A stretch of DNA of 41,942 bases from Neotamlana nanhaiensis. Its GTDB lineage: Bacteria > Bacteroidota > Bacteroidia > Flavobacteriales > Flavobacteriaceae. Shown one piece after another: positions 8,757 through 16,919 of this stretch. The DNA lies in the NCBI RefSeq assembly GCF_000943555.1, contig NZ_JTDV01000012.1, forward strand, positions 1 to 41,942, written 5' to 3'. Under the pieces are notes generated by a model. That model was not told the DNA's origin. It ran no database searches and saw nothing but the letters and a program-made list of their open reading frames with translations. The translations under genes were made by a program, and so were the position numbers. Each line of letters begins with the position of its first letter. Within the stretch, counting starts at the first letter, position 1.

Positions 8757-9728
8757 TTACTTAAGCATGGTAGAAATATGAAACAAAGCATCACCTTGAT
8801 AAACAATAGGCGATTCGTTTACATTAATAATATATCCGGTATTTGATGCTCTTACAAAGTAATTGAGTTTACCATAAGGATCGGTAATATTACCAATAAT
8901 AGCATCTTTTTCAACAAACGATCCTACAGCAATAGAGGCTTTAAACATACCAGAAAATTTAGCGCGTTGCCATTTGCTGTCGGTAATAAAAATACAAGCG
9001 TTTTTGGGTTTGGTCGATTTAAAAATAGTACGTAGCATTCCTAAATGTTTTAAAATACGCTTCGAGCCATTTACACCAGAATTAGTAACAACCTCGTCTA
9101 TATGAAACGATTTTCCACCTTCAAAAAGCAATAAAGGTTTGCCTAATTTATTACAAGTACTTCTAAAGGATTTTGATAAGTTGCTAGAGTATAAAACAAA
9201 AGGCGCACCAAACACTCTTGCTAATTCATCGAAATTTGTTTTGTGTTTAGAGTAGCGTAATTGTGGCGCGTTAAATCTTCCTGAACCTCCTGTATGAAAA
9301 TCGATGATTAAATCGGCATGCGGAATGATGTCTTTTACTAATTTATACGCCACTCTGCTGGCCAAGGACCCCGATTTACTTCCGGGAAACACACGGTTTA
9401 AATCGCGCCCATCTGGAAATTCGCGTTTTAGGTTAATAAAGCCAAAAATATTGATAACGGGCATACAAATTATGGTGCCAATTTTAGGTTTGTTAATGCC
9501 TTTGGCAATAAGCTGGCGTACAATTTCGGTACCGTTAACCTCGTCGCCGTGTATGCCAGCAGTAAACAAAACGGTTGGCCCAGGTTTTTTAGCACGCTCA
9601 ATAATAACTGGTACGTTTACAGCACCAGAAGTGTGTAAATTGGCCACATCAAAATTTACTTCTTTGCTTTCGCCTGGGTAAATGTTTTCACCTAAAATTG
9701 ATAAAACTCCGTTTTTTCCTAACTGCAT
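8757..9728 (-). CDS. M14-like deacylase (succinylglutamate desuccinylase/aspartoacylase family)
   Basis: A 323-residue zinc hydrolase of the AstE/AspA branch of the M14 family, which cleaves N-acyl or gamma-type amide bonds of amino acids or peptides. Zinc ligands are visible as HGDE (H60, E63) and the downstream DFHTGG (H145), with catalytic Glu in LLLFEGGKSFH (E203). The C-terminal ~80 residues carry a lipoyl-like beta domain typical of the subgroup. The start codon directly abuts the rimK stop, so the two are translated from one transcript. Together with the RimB-like protease and RimK, this suggests a role in trimming or recycling glutamyl-modified protein or peptide. The substrate is not shown by the sequence. 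Confidence 0.85.
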   Translation of the reverse strand: MQLGKNGVLSILGENIYPGESKEVNFDVANLHTSGAVNVPVIIERAKKPGPTVLFTAGIHGDEVNGTEIVRQLIAKGINKPKIGTIICMPVINIFGFINLKREFPDGRDLNRVFPGSKSGSLASRVAYKLVKDIIPHADLIIDFHTGGSGRFNAPQLRYSKHKTNFDELARVFGAPFVLYSSNLSKSFRSTCNKLGKPLLLFEGGKSFHIDEVVTNSGVNGSKRILKHLGMLRTIFKSTKPKNACIFITDSKWQRAKFSGMFKASIAVGSFVEKDAIIGNITDPYGKLNYFVRASNTGYIINVNESPIVYQGDALFHISTMLK

Positions 9729-10604
9729 TTATTTTCTGTTTCGTTCTATAAAAGTAATAATGGCTTTGGCAATATTTTTTCCAGTTGCCCCTTCAATACC
9801 TTCTAAACCTGGGGTAGAATTTACTTCAAGCAATAGCGGGCCACGTTCCGATTGTAGCATATCTACTCCACAAATAGGAAGTTTTAAAGCACGAGCAGCA
9901 TTCATGGCAACTTTTAACTCGTCATGGCTAAGTTTTACTATTTCGGCCGAACCACCACGGTGTAAATTAGAACGGAATTCACCTTCTTTACCTTGGCGTT
10001 TCATGGCGCCAACTACTTGTCCGTCGACAACTAGTGCGCGTAAATCGGCACCTTTAGCTTCGGCAATATATTCTTGAACCAAAGCGCGAGCTTGTAAGCC
10101 ATTAAAAGCTTCAAGCACCGATTCGGCTGCATTTTTAGTTTCAGCTAAAACCACACCTAAACCTTGTGTGCCTTCTAAAAGTTTTATAATTACTGGAGCG
10201 CCGCCAACATGCGATAATACTTTTTCTACATCGCGAGAGTAGTTTGTAAATACGGTTTTTGGCATACCAATCCCAGCTTTCGATAAACGCTGAAAACTAC
10301 GTAGTTTATCACGAGAACGAATAATAGCATCGCTAGTTACCGAGGTAAAAACACCCATCATTTCAAATTGCCTAACAACGGCGCAACCAAAAAAAGTTAC
10401 CGAAGTGCCAATACGGGGAATAATAGCATCAACATAATCTAAATATCTATCCTTGTAAAAAATGGTAGGTTTTTCCTTTTCAATAATAATGTCGCATTTT
10501 AAGGGATCGATGACTTCTATAAGATGACCGCGTTTTTCGCCTTCTTCAACCAAGCGGTTTGTAGAATATAAATTTGTGTTTCTAGATAGTATTACTATGT
10601 TCAT
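9729..10604 (-). CDS. rimK: RimK-type ATP-grasp glutamate ligase
   Basis: A 291-residue ATP-grasp enzyme that adds glutamate residues to an acceptor; in E. coli this is the C-terminus of ribosomal protein S6. The preATP-grasp domain spans ~1-95. The ATP-grasp fold follows, with the glycine-rich loop GTQGLGV (145-151), [17 protein letters not shown], and the metal-binding triad near the end in [15 protein letters not shown] (E260, N262). The length is near E. coli RimK (300 residues). Its start overlaps the end of the RimB-like gene by 23 bases, a sign of coupled translation. Whether the target is S6 or a free peptide cannot be decided here. Confidence 0.93.
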   Translation of the reverse strand: MNIVILSRNTNLYSTNRLVEEGEKRGHLIEVIDPLKCDIIIEKEKPTIFYKDRYLDYVDAIIPRIGTSVTFFGCAVVRQFEMMGVFTSVTSDAIIRSRDKLRSFQRLSKAGIGMPKTVFTNYSRDVEKVLSHVGGAPVIIKLLEGTQGLGVVLAETKNAAESVLEAFNGLQARALVQEYIAEAKGADLRALVVDGQVVGAMKRQGKEGEFRSNLHRGGSAEIVKLSHDELKVAMNAARALKLPICGVDMLQSERGPLLLEVNSTPGLEGIEGATGKNIAKAIITFIERNRK

Positions 10605-11025
10605 TCTGTGAGGTTTTAAACGAAATGTTTTCTAAATCAACATCCACTAAAAATTTATGCTTTAAAAATTCTCTGCCTATTAAAACAGGAAAGCGCATAT
10701 CGTCGCGCGTGCTTAAAGTTAAGTTAATCTTATACGTTTTACCAAAAAATATAACTTCAGATTTCACTTTATAGCGATTTTCCTTATAACCATTGCTGCT
10801 TTTTACGTTGGTGTTTGTAAACGTATCGAACACAATTTCGCTTTTACCAAAGTTTTGGTGTACATCGCTTTTAAAAATGCAGCGTAAGCTATTGTTTTCT
10901 TCAATAATTTTCGAACAATGTATGGCCGAGGTGTATGCGCCAGTATCAATTTTTACGTTAATACCATAAAGTTCTAATTTTGGGAAGTCAATTTTATCGA
11001 CTCTTCCTATAATTTTTTTACTCAT
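10582..11025 (-). CDS. RimB-like retropepsin-type aspartic protease
   Basis: A 147-residue protein of the family labelled ATP-dependent zinc protease or RimB. The catalytic signature [12 protein letters not shown] (D27, T28, G29) is a retropepsin-type Asp-Thr-Gly, and [10 protein letters not shown] near residue 115-123 is the matching hydrophobic-glycine motif. In Pseudomonas, RimB is reported to act with RimK on the glutamate tail of ribosomal protein S6. It is first in the minus-strand cluster RimB-RimK-M14-FTHF ligase and overlaps rimK. It is divergent from uvrC, with 120 bases between. Confidence 0.85.
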   Translation of the reverse strand: MSKKIIGRVDKIDFPKLELYGINVKIDTGAYTSAIHCSKIIEENNSLRCIFKSDVHQNFGKSEIVFDTFTNTNVKSSNGYKENRYKVKSEVIFFGKTYKINLTLSTRDDMRFPVLIGREFLKHKFLVDVDLENISFKTSQNEHSNTI

Positions 11026-11145
11026 TTTTAGTTTTTAAAAAAGTGGCGCAATGTAGCAAATTTCAACTTTCAAAAATTATATTTTTTAAAAGATTATTAA
11101 AGAAGAAATTTAGCAATAATATTTTAAATATTTACCTTTACATTA

Positions 11146-12939
11146 ATGGATGTCCCAGCTTTAGAAATACAATTAAAAACTCTACCCAATGCGCCTGGAG
11201 TGTACCAATATTTTGATAAAGAAGGTACGATTATTTACGTAGGAAAGGCTAAAAATTTAAAAAAACGTGTAAGCTCGTATTTTACTAAAACACACGATAG
11301 TGGTAAAACCCGTGTTTTGGTAAAAAAAATTGTAAATATAAAGCACATTGTTGTTGAGACCGAAACGGATGCGTTGTTGCTAGAAAATAACCTTATAAAA
11401 AAGCATAAGCCACGTTACAACGTGTTGTTGAAAGACGATAAATCATACCCGTGGATTTGTGTAAAAAACGAACGATTTCCTAGGGTGTTTTCTACACGCC
11501 GCGTGTTTAAAAATGGTGGCGATTATTTTGGGCCATACACCAGTGGTAAAACGGTGCATACCTTACTCGATTTAATTCGGGGGTTGTTTGCCCTACGAAC
11601 TTGTAATTATGATTTGCATGAAGATAAAATACAAGCAGGAAAATATAAAGTGTGTTTAGAGTATCATTTAGGAAACTGTAAAGGGGCTTGCGAAGGTTTA
11701 GAAAGTGAAAAGCAATACAACGAAAATATTAAAGCAATTAAACAGATTTTAAAAGGAAATTTTAAAGATTCGTTGTCGAAATTTAAAGAACAAATGATGA
11801 CGCTTGCCGAAAACATGCAGTTTGAGGAAGCTCAAAAAATAAAAGAAAAGGTTGAGGTTTTAGAGAATTACCAAGCAAAATCTACCATTGTAAACCCTAA
11901 AATTAGCAATGTAGACGTGTTTAGCGTAATTAGCGACGAGAGTTACGGTTATATTAATTTTTTGCAACTTTCTTATGGCTCTATAATTCGTTCGCACACG
12001 CTCGAAATTAAGAAAAAGCTCGATGAAACCGATAAAGAATTATTGGAGTTAGCCATTACCGAAATTAGGCAACGTTTCCACTCGAAATCTAAAGAAATTT
12101 ACGTGCCTTTTGCGGTTGATATTGGAGAAAATATTAAAGTTACCGTGCCGCAATTGGGTGATAAAAAGCATATTTTAGATTTATCGGTTCGAAATGCAAA
12201 GTATTTTAGAATGGAGCGTTTTAAACAAATTAAAATTGTAGATCCAGATAGGCATGCCAACCGTATAATGGCTCAAATGAAAGCCGATTTGCGATTGCAT
12301 GAAGAACCACGCCATATTGAGTGTTTCGATAATTCGAACATTCAAGGAACTAACCCGGTAGCGGCCTGTGTGGTGTTTAAAAACGGGAAACCAAGTAAAA
12401 AAGATTATCGCCATTTTAATATAAAAACGGTTGAAGGTCCAGACGATTTTGCCTCGATGGAAGAAGTGGTTTATCGCCGTTATAAACGCTTGTTAGACGA
12501 AGAACAGCCGTTGCCGCATTTAATCATTATTGATGGTGGTAAAGGGCAACTTTCGTCGGCATTGAAAAGTTTAGATGCTTTAAATTTAAGAGGAAAAATT
12601 GCCATTATCGGAATTGCTAAACGTTTAGAAGAATTATTTTACCCAAACGACCCAATTCCTTTATATTTAGATAAAAAAAGCGAAACCCTAAAAGTTATTC
12701 AGCATTTGCGTAACGAAGCGCATCGTTTTGGTATCGAGCATCACCGCAACCGTAGAAGTAAAAATGCATTAAATACCGAGTTAGAAACTATAAATGGCGT
12801 AGGTGAAAAAACGGTGGTAGAATTGTTAAAGCATTTTAAATCGGCTAAACGTGTAGCCAATGCAAAGCTTGATGAGTTAGAAGATGTTGTTGGTGCATCG
12901 CGTGCCGAAAAAGTGTATAATTATTATCATAGTAAATAA
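11146..12939 (+). CDS. uvrC: UvrABC excinuclease subunit C
   Basis: UvrC makes the two incisions around a DNA lesion in nucleotide excision repair. Domains in order: a GIY-YIG nuclease at ~14-92 (PGVYQYF, IIYVGKAKNLKKRV) for the 3' cut; a cysteine-rich stretch (CNYD ... CLEYHLGNCKGAC); a UVR motif at ~203-238 (FEEAQKIKEKVEVLE) that binds UvrB; the RNase H-like endonuclease domain with HIECFDNSNIQGT and IIDGGKGQL for the 5' cut; and a C-terminal helix-hairpin-helix pair (INGVGEKTVVELLKHF). The 597-residue length is normal. The ATG at 11146 follows an AT-rich leader containing TACCTTTA, a weak promoter match. Confidence 0.97.
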   Translation: MDVPALEIQLKTLPNAPGVYQYFDKEGTIIYVGKAKNLKKRVSSYFTKTHDSGKTRVLVKKIVNIKHIVVETETDALLLENNLIKKHKPRYNVLLKDDKSYPWICVKNERFPRVFSTRRVFKNGGDYFGPYTSGKTVHTLLDLIRGLFALRTCNYDLHEDKIQAGKYKVCLEYHLGNCKGACEGLESEKQYNENIKAIKQILKGNFKDSLSKFKEQMMTLAENMQFEEAQKIKEKVEVLENYQAKSTIVNPKISNVDVFSVISDESYGYINFLQLSYGSIIRSHTLEIKKKLDETDKELLELAITEIRQRFHSKSKEIYVPFAVDIGENIKVTVPQLGDKKHILDLSVRNAKYFRMERFKQIKIVDPDRHANRIMAQMKADLRLHEEPRHIECFDNSNIQGTNPVAACVVFKNGKPSKKDYRHFNIKTVEGPDDFASMEEVVYRRYKRLLDEEQPLPHLIIIDGGKGQLSSALKSLDALNLRGKIAIIGIAKRLEELFYPNDPIPLYLDKKSETLKVIQHLRNEAHRFGIEHHRNRRSKNALNTELETINGVGEKTVVELLKHFKSAKRVANAKLDELEDVVGASRAEKVYNYYHSK

Positions 12940-13023
12940 CTGTTTTTTGTAAACTTAGTTGTTTTAATGGCAACAAAAAATATTCAGAAGCAACTCAAAA
13001 TAAAAAAATATAAAACTTAACCA

Positions 13024-15261
13024 TTGAACATAAAACCAATAATACTAACATTAATTTTGCTCGCAAGCATTTCCGCGAAAGCGCAACAAGAAAACACCCC
13101 AAAAACAGCGCCAAAAGTAGGATTGGTATTAAGTGGCGGTGGTGCAAAAGGATTGGCACATATTGGGGTTTTAAAAGTTATTGATAGTTTAGGCGTAAAG
13201 GTTGATTATGTAGCCGGAACCAGTATGGGCGCTATAATTGGTTCGTTGTATGCGGCTGGTTATACAGGTAAACAGCTCGATTCGGTGTTCCATGAAGTCG
13301 ATTTCGACAATATTTTAAACGATAATTTACCTAGAAATGTAAAATCGTTTCACGAACGCGAAAATGCCGAACGTTATGCTGTAAAATTGCCGTTTAACAA
13401 GTTTAAAATTAAATTACCATCGGCGTTGTCGCGAGGTCATAACACCTACAATTTACTGTCTAAACTTATGTTGCCTTTGTGCGAAACCGAAGATTTTAGT
13501 AAACTCCCAATTCCGTTTTTTTGTGTGGCTACCAATGTAGAAACAGGAGCTCCCGTTTTTTTAGAAAAGGGAAATTTACCATTAGCCGTATTGGCAAGTG
13601 CGGCTTTACCATCGGTATTTAAACCTGTTTTTATAAACGATGAAATGCTTATTGATGGTGGCGTGGTTAACAATTATCCTATAGATGAGCTTAGAGCAAA
13701 AGGGATGGATGTTATAATTGGTGTAGATGTACAAGATGGATTAATGGATAGAAAGGAGCTAACCTCAGGACTCGATGTGTTGCTTCAAATTAACAATTTT
13801 AGAACCATAAACGATATGAAATCTAAAGTTGGAAAAACCGATGTGTATATAAAACCAAATATTAAAAATTATACCGTGGTGTCGTTTAGCGAAGGTAATA
13901 GCATTATTAATGCTGGTAACGAAGCTGCATTACAACAACTTGAGGCTTTAAAAGACTTGCCTAAAAAACCTCAAGCAATTACGCCTAAACCATTAAAATG
14001 TATTGATAGTTTAGTAATAAATAATATTAAAATTGAAGGTTTAACAAATTATACACGCTCTTATGTTACTGGAAAGCTGAAGCTAAAAAGTAAAGAGAAA
14101 ATTAGCTACAATCAGTTTGAAAATGGATTGAATAACCTTGAAGCCACCAATAATTTTGATGGATTTGAGTATCATTTAAAAAAATCGGAGGATCAAAAAG
14201 GTTATAATTTTACCACTAAGTTAAAAGAATCGCAGGTAAATACTTTTTTAAAACTTGGTGTGCATTTCGACGATTTATATAAAAGTGCCGCCTTAATAAA
14301 TTTAACAAAAAAACGAGTGCTTTTTAATAACGATGTCGTGTCGTTCGATTTTATAGTTGGCGATAATGTTCGGTACAATTTCGATTATTTAATTGATAAA
14401 GGTTTTTATTGGAGTATCGGTTTAAAATCGCGTTACAACCAGTTTAACAAAGGTGTAAGTGCAAAGCTTTTGCTTGATGATGGCGAAATATCGAGTACGG
14501 GATTAAATAAAATTAATGTAAAATTAAAAGATTTTACCAATCAATTTTACGTGCAAACGTTATTGTATCGCGATTTTGCATTTGGTATGGGTGCCGAACA
14601 TAAACGTTTAGAAATTAGTTCTGAAACTATTGCCGATGAAACATCTGAAGACGATTTTTATTTAGAAAACTCTAACTACTTTAGTGTTTTTGGAAATTTA
14701 AAATTCGATTCGTACGACAATAAATACTTCCCAAAACGAGGTGCATATTTTAATGGCGATTTACATGTATATTTATTTGGGTCTAGTTTTATTCAGGAAT
14801 TCGAAAACTTTTCAATAGCCAAAGCCGATATGGGTTACGCCTTTAGCGCATCAAAACATGTAGCGTTTAATATACAAGCTCAAGGCGGATTTAAAATAGG
14901 AGATAACGGTATTAAAACACTCGATTTTGCATTGGGAGGCTACGGTAATAATTTAATAAACAATTTTACACCATTTTTAGGTTACGATTTTATTTCACTT
15001 ACCGGAAATAGCTTTGTGAAATCTACGTTTACAGCCGATTTTGAGGTGTTTAAAAAGCATCATTTAACGCTCGAAGGCAATTGGGCAAACATAGAAGATA
15101 ATATTTTTGAAACAGGCGAGTGGTTTACAGCGCCAGATTATAGTGGCTATGCTATTGGGTACGCCATCGATAGTTTTTTAGGGCCGTTACAAGTTAAATA
15201 CAGTTACACGCCAGAGCTAGGTGAAGGTATTTGGAATTTTAGTATTGGGTTTTGGTTTTAG
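13024..15261 (+). CDS. Patatin-like phospholipase with outer-membrane barrel (PlpD-like)
   Basis: A 745-residue protein with a signal peptide (cleavage near SAKAQ, ~21). The N-terminal patatin domain has the oxyanion loop SGGGAKG (37-43), the nucleophile in GTSMGA (S67) and the catalytic Asp in DGGVVNNYP (D211). The middle (~315-400) resembles a POTRA-type linker, and the C-terminal ~330 residues are a BamA/Omp85-type beta-barrel ending in aromatic FSIGFWF. This layout matches type Vd autotransporters such as PlpD, where the lipase is exposed or released at the cell surface. The start is TTG at 13024: a stop codon lies in frame 2 codons upstream, and the next ATG would remove the signal peptide and half of the active site. 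Confidence 0.9.
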   Translation: MNIKPIILTLILLASISAKAQQENTPKTAPKVGLVLSGGGAKGLAHIGVLKVIDSLGVKVDYVAGTSMGAIIGSLYAAGYTGKQLDSVFHEVDFDNILNDNLPRNVKSFHERENAERYAVKLPFNKFKIKLPSALSRGHNTYNLLSKLMLPLCETEDFSKLPIPFFCVATNVETGAPVFLEKGNLPLAVLASAALPSVFKPVFINDEMLIDGGVVNNYPIDELRAKGMDVIIGVDVQDGLMDRKELTSGLDVLLQINNFRTINDMKSKVGKTDVYIKPNIKNYTVVSFSEGNSIINAGNEAALQQLEALKDLPKKPQAITPKPLKCIDSLVINNIKIEGLTNYTRSYVTGKLKLKSKEKISYNQFENGLNNLEATNNFDGFEYHLKKSEDQKGYNFTTKLKESQVNTFLKLGVHFDDLYKSAALINLTKKRVLFNNDVVSFDFIVGDNVRYNFDYLIDKGFYWSIGLKSRYNQFNKGVSAKLLLDDGEISSTGLNKINVKLKDFTNQFYVQTLLYRDFAFGMGAEHKRLEISSETIADETSEDDFYLENSNYFSVFGNLKFDSYDNKYFPKRGAYFNGDLHVYLFGSSFIQEFENFSIAKADMGYAFSASKHVAFNIQAQGGFKIGDNGIKTLDFALGGYGNNLINNFTPFLGYDFISLTGNSFVKSTFTADFEVFKKHHLTLEGNWANIEDNIFETGEWFTAPDYSGYAIGYAIDSFLGPLQVKYSYTPELGEGIWNFSIGFWF

Positions 15262-15272
15262 TTGAAGTATGA

Positions 15273-15289
15273 TTTATTTGTCAAATAAA
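15273..15289. promoter_or_regulatory. AT-rich palindrome upstream of hmgA
   Basis: TTTATTTG and CAAATAAA form a perfect palindrome around one base. It lies 11 bases after the patatin gene stop and about 190 bases before hmgA. It contains only two G/C pairs, so it is a poor terminator. It may be an operator or chance in AT-rich DNA. Confidence 0.3.
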
Positions 15290-15302
15290 ATCACGATATT
15301 TG

Positions 15303-15321
15303 TTACAGTATGATACTGCAA
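15303..15321. promoter_or_regulatory. Palindromic operator candidate upstream of hmgA
   Basis: CAGTATGATACTG (15306-15318) is perfectly symmetric around a central base, and the flanking TT and AA extend the symmetry apart from one position on each side. It is the most regular site in the 219-base gap before the homogentisate dioxygenase gene. A dimeric regulator of tyrosine catabolism could bind here; no regulator gene is adjacent. Confidence 0.4.
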
Positions 15322-15480
15322 TTCAAAAATTTACTCGCGTTTCTTCATTTTCTTATCAAGAGAAACCCTGAGTGATTTGTACACTTTTCCGTATCTTTAT
15401 AACACCAACTATTAAATAAGTATTCCATTACCATTTTCAGGATTACTTTCAATACCTAATTATTAAATTTATTAGAAGCT

Positions 15481-16635
15481 ATGCCTTTTTACCACCAATT
15501 AGGAAGCATTCCACGTAAACGCCACACACAATTCCGAAAAAAAGACGGAAGTCTGTATTACGAGCAGTTGTTTGGTACGATTGGTTTCGACGGAATGTCC
15601 ACCAATTCCTATCACGAGCATAGACCCACGATGGTCAAAGAAATAGTAAAACAATATAGTGTTGCGCCCAAAATTGCTAAAGAAAATAACATACAATCCT
15701 ATCGATTTAGAGGATTTCAAGTAGCACCCGAAAACGATTATTTAGATAGTCGAAAAGTAGTGCTTACCAATACTGATTGTAATATTATTTTAGCAGCACC
15801 AAAAGAATCAACCAAAGACTATTTCTATAAAAACACCGACGCAGACGAAGTAATTTTTATTCACAAAGGAACAGGAAAATTACGCACTATGTACGGTAAC
15901 CTAGATTTTTCGTACGGAGATTATTTAGTTATTCCACGCGGAATGATTTACAAACTCGATTTCGACGACCAAAACAACCGTTTATTTATTGTCGAATCCT
16001 ATCGACCAGTCTATACACCAAAACGCTACCGAAACTGGTTCGGACAATTATTAGAACATTCACCATTTTGTGAGCGAGATATCCGCAGACCCGAAGAATT
16101 AGAAACCCACAACGAGTTGGGTGATTTTATCATAAAAGTAAAAAAGCAAGACGAAATTATAGAAATGGTGTACGCATCACATCCTTTTGATGTGGTCGGT
16201 TACGACGGATACAATTATCCGTATGCTTTTTCCATTCACGATTTTGAACCGATAACAGGACGTGTTCATCAACCGCCGCCAGTGCATCAAACCTTTGAAA
16301 CCGATGCCTTTGTAATTTGCAGTTTTGTACCGCGTTTGTACGATTACCATCCGCAAGCCATTCCTGCGCCTTACAACCACAGCAATATCGATTCGGACGA
16401 GGTTTTGTACTATGTTGATGGCGATTTTATGAGCCGAAACGACATCGAAGCGGGGCATATTTCCTTGCATCCCGCGGGTATTCCTCACGGACCGCATCCG
16501 GGAGCTACCGAGCGCAGTATTGGGCAAACCGTAACCGAAGAATTGGCGGTGATGGTAGATACTTTTAAACCGCTAAAAGTAACTGAGGAAGCCATTAAAA
16601 TTGCCGATAACGATTACTTTAAATCGTGGCTATAA
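15481..16635 (+). CDS. hmgA: Homogentisate 1,2-dioxygenase
   Basis: This Fe(II) cupin enzyme opens the homogentisate ring to maleylacetoacetate in phenylalanine/tyrosine breakdown. The family signatures are visible: SYRFRGFQVAPENDY near residue 63, the histidine-rich RVHQPPPVHQTFETDAFVIC segment, and the metal-binding end, with YNHSNIDSDEVLYY (H300, E307 region) and HPAGIPHGPHPG (H336 region). The 384-residue length fits the short bacterial form and is less than the human ~445. The next gene on the same strand is HPPD, the preceding pathway step, with 284 bases of repeat-bearing DNA between. The ATG at 15481 follows an A/T-rich leader. Palindromes upstream suggest regulation. Confidence 0.93.
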   Translation: MPFYHQLGSIPRKRHTQFRKKDGSLYYEQLFGTIGFDGMSTNSYHEHRPTMVKEIVKQYSVAPKIAKENNIQSYRFRGFQVAPENDYLDSRKVVLTNTDCNIILAAPKESTKDYFYKNTDADEVIFIHKGTGKLRTMYGNLDFSYGDYLVIPRGMIYKLDFDDQNNRLFIVESYRPVYTPKRYRNWFGQLLEHSPFCERDIRRPEELETHNELGDFIIKVKKQDEIIEMVYASHPFDVVGYDGYNYPYAFSIHDFEPITGRVHQPPPVHQTFETDAFVICSFVPRLYDYHPQAIPAPYNHSNIDSDEVLYYVDGDFMSRNDIEAGHISLHPAGIPHGPHPGATERSIGQTVTEELAVMVDTFKPLKVTEEAIKIADNDYFKSWL

Positions 16636-16666
16636 GCCTCCCCTAACCCCTCCCAAGGAGGGGAAC
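16636..16666. repeat. Intergenic GC-rich palindromic repeat, copy 1
   Basis: This begins at the base after the hmgA stop. It contains a 7-bp stem CCCCTCC/GGAGGGG with a CAA loop, preceded by GCCTCCCCTAA. Its reverse complement aligns along its full length with 16881-16911, so the two are inverted copies. GC-rich elements of this form are dispersed between genes in many flavobacterial genomes. The hairpin may also act as an mRNA 3' end. Confidence 0.7.
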
Positions 16667-16746
16667 GAATAACAAAGCGCAAAAACGTTCATTAAAATAA
16701 TTTTTAGAAGCTATTTCCTGCTTTCCGCTATATCTTTTTTCTTGTC

Positions 16747-16766
16747 ATTCCTGCATAGGCAGGAAT
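16747..16766. repeat. Intergenic hairpin repeat
   Basis: ATTCCTGC (16747-16754) pairs perfectly with GCAGGAAT (16759-16766) across the loop ATAG. The motif TCATTCCTGC...GCAGGAATCC is a type of dispersed element seen in many Bacteroidota intergenic regions; here it lies between hmgA and hppD and belongs to no gene. Confidence 0.65.
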
Positions 16767-16880
16767 CCCTTCAAAAAAAGGATGCCGCTACAATCAGGGC
16801 TAAACTTATTTGCCAAGGACATAGCTTCATTCAAAATAAAAGATAATTAATAAAGTATAAAACTCTCCGCCCAGTTATGA

Positions 16881-16911
16881 GTTCCTTTCCTTTGGGAAGG
16901 TTAGGATGGGC
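16881..16911. repeat. Intergenic palindromic repeat, copy 2 (inverted)
   Basis: CCTTTCC/GGGAAGG forms a 7-bp stem with one G-U pair and a TTT loop, followed by TTAGGATGGGC. Read on the plus strand it aligns with the reverse complement of 16636-16666 (GTTCC...CCTT...GGGA...GGTTAGG...GGGC). It lies 8 bases upstream of the hppD start codon, so it would fall in the hppD leader of any read-through transcript. Confidence 0.65.
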
Positions 16912-16919
16912 TTTTAATT

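Noticed and set aside
8756-8806. N-terminal extension of the folate cyclo-ligase from 8806
   Set aside because: It lies inside the M14 gene and gives no family-like sequence; MKKAEL at 8755 is the better start.
9304-10077. Plus-strand frames opposite rimK and the M14 gene
   Set aside because: They mirror clearly conserved minus-strand genes.
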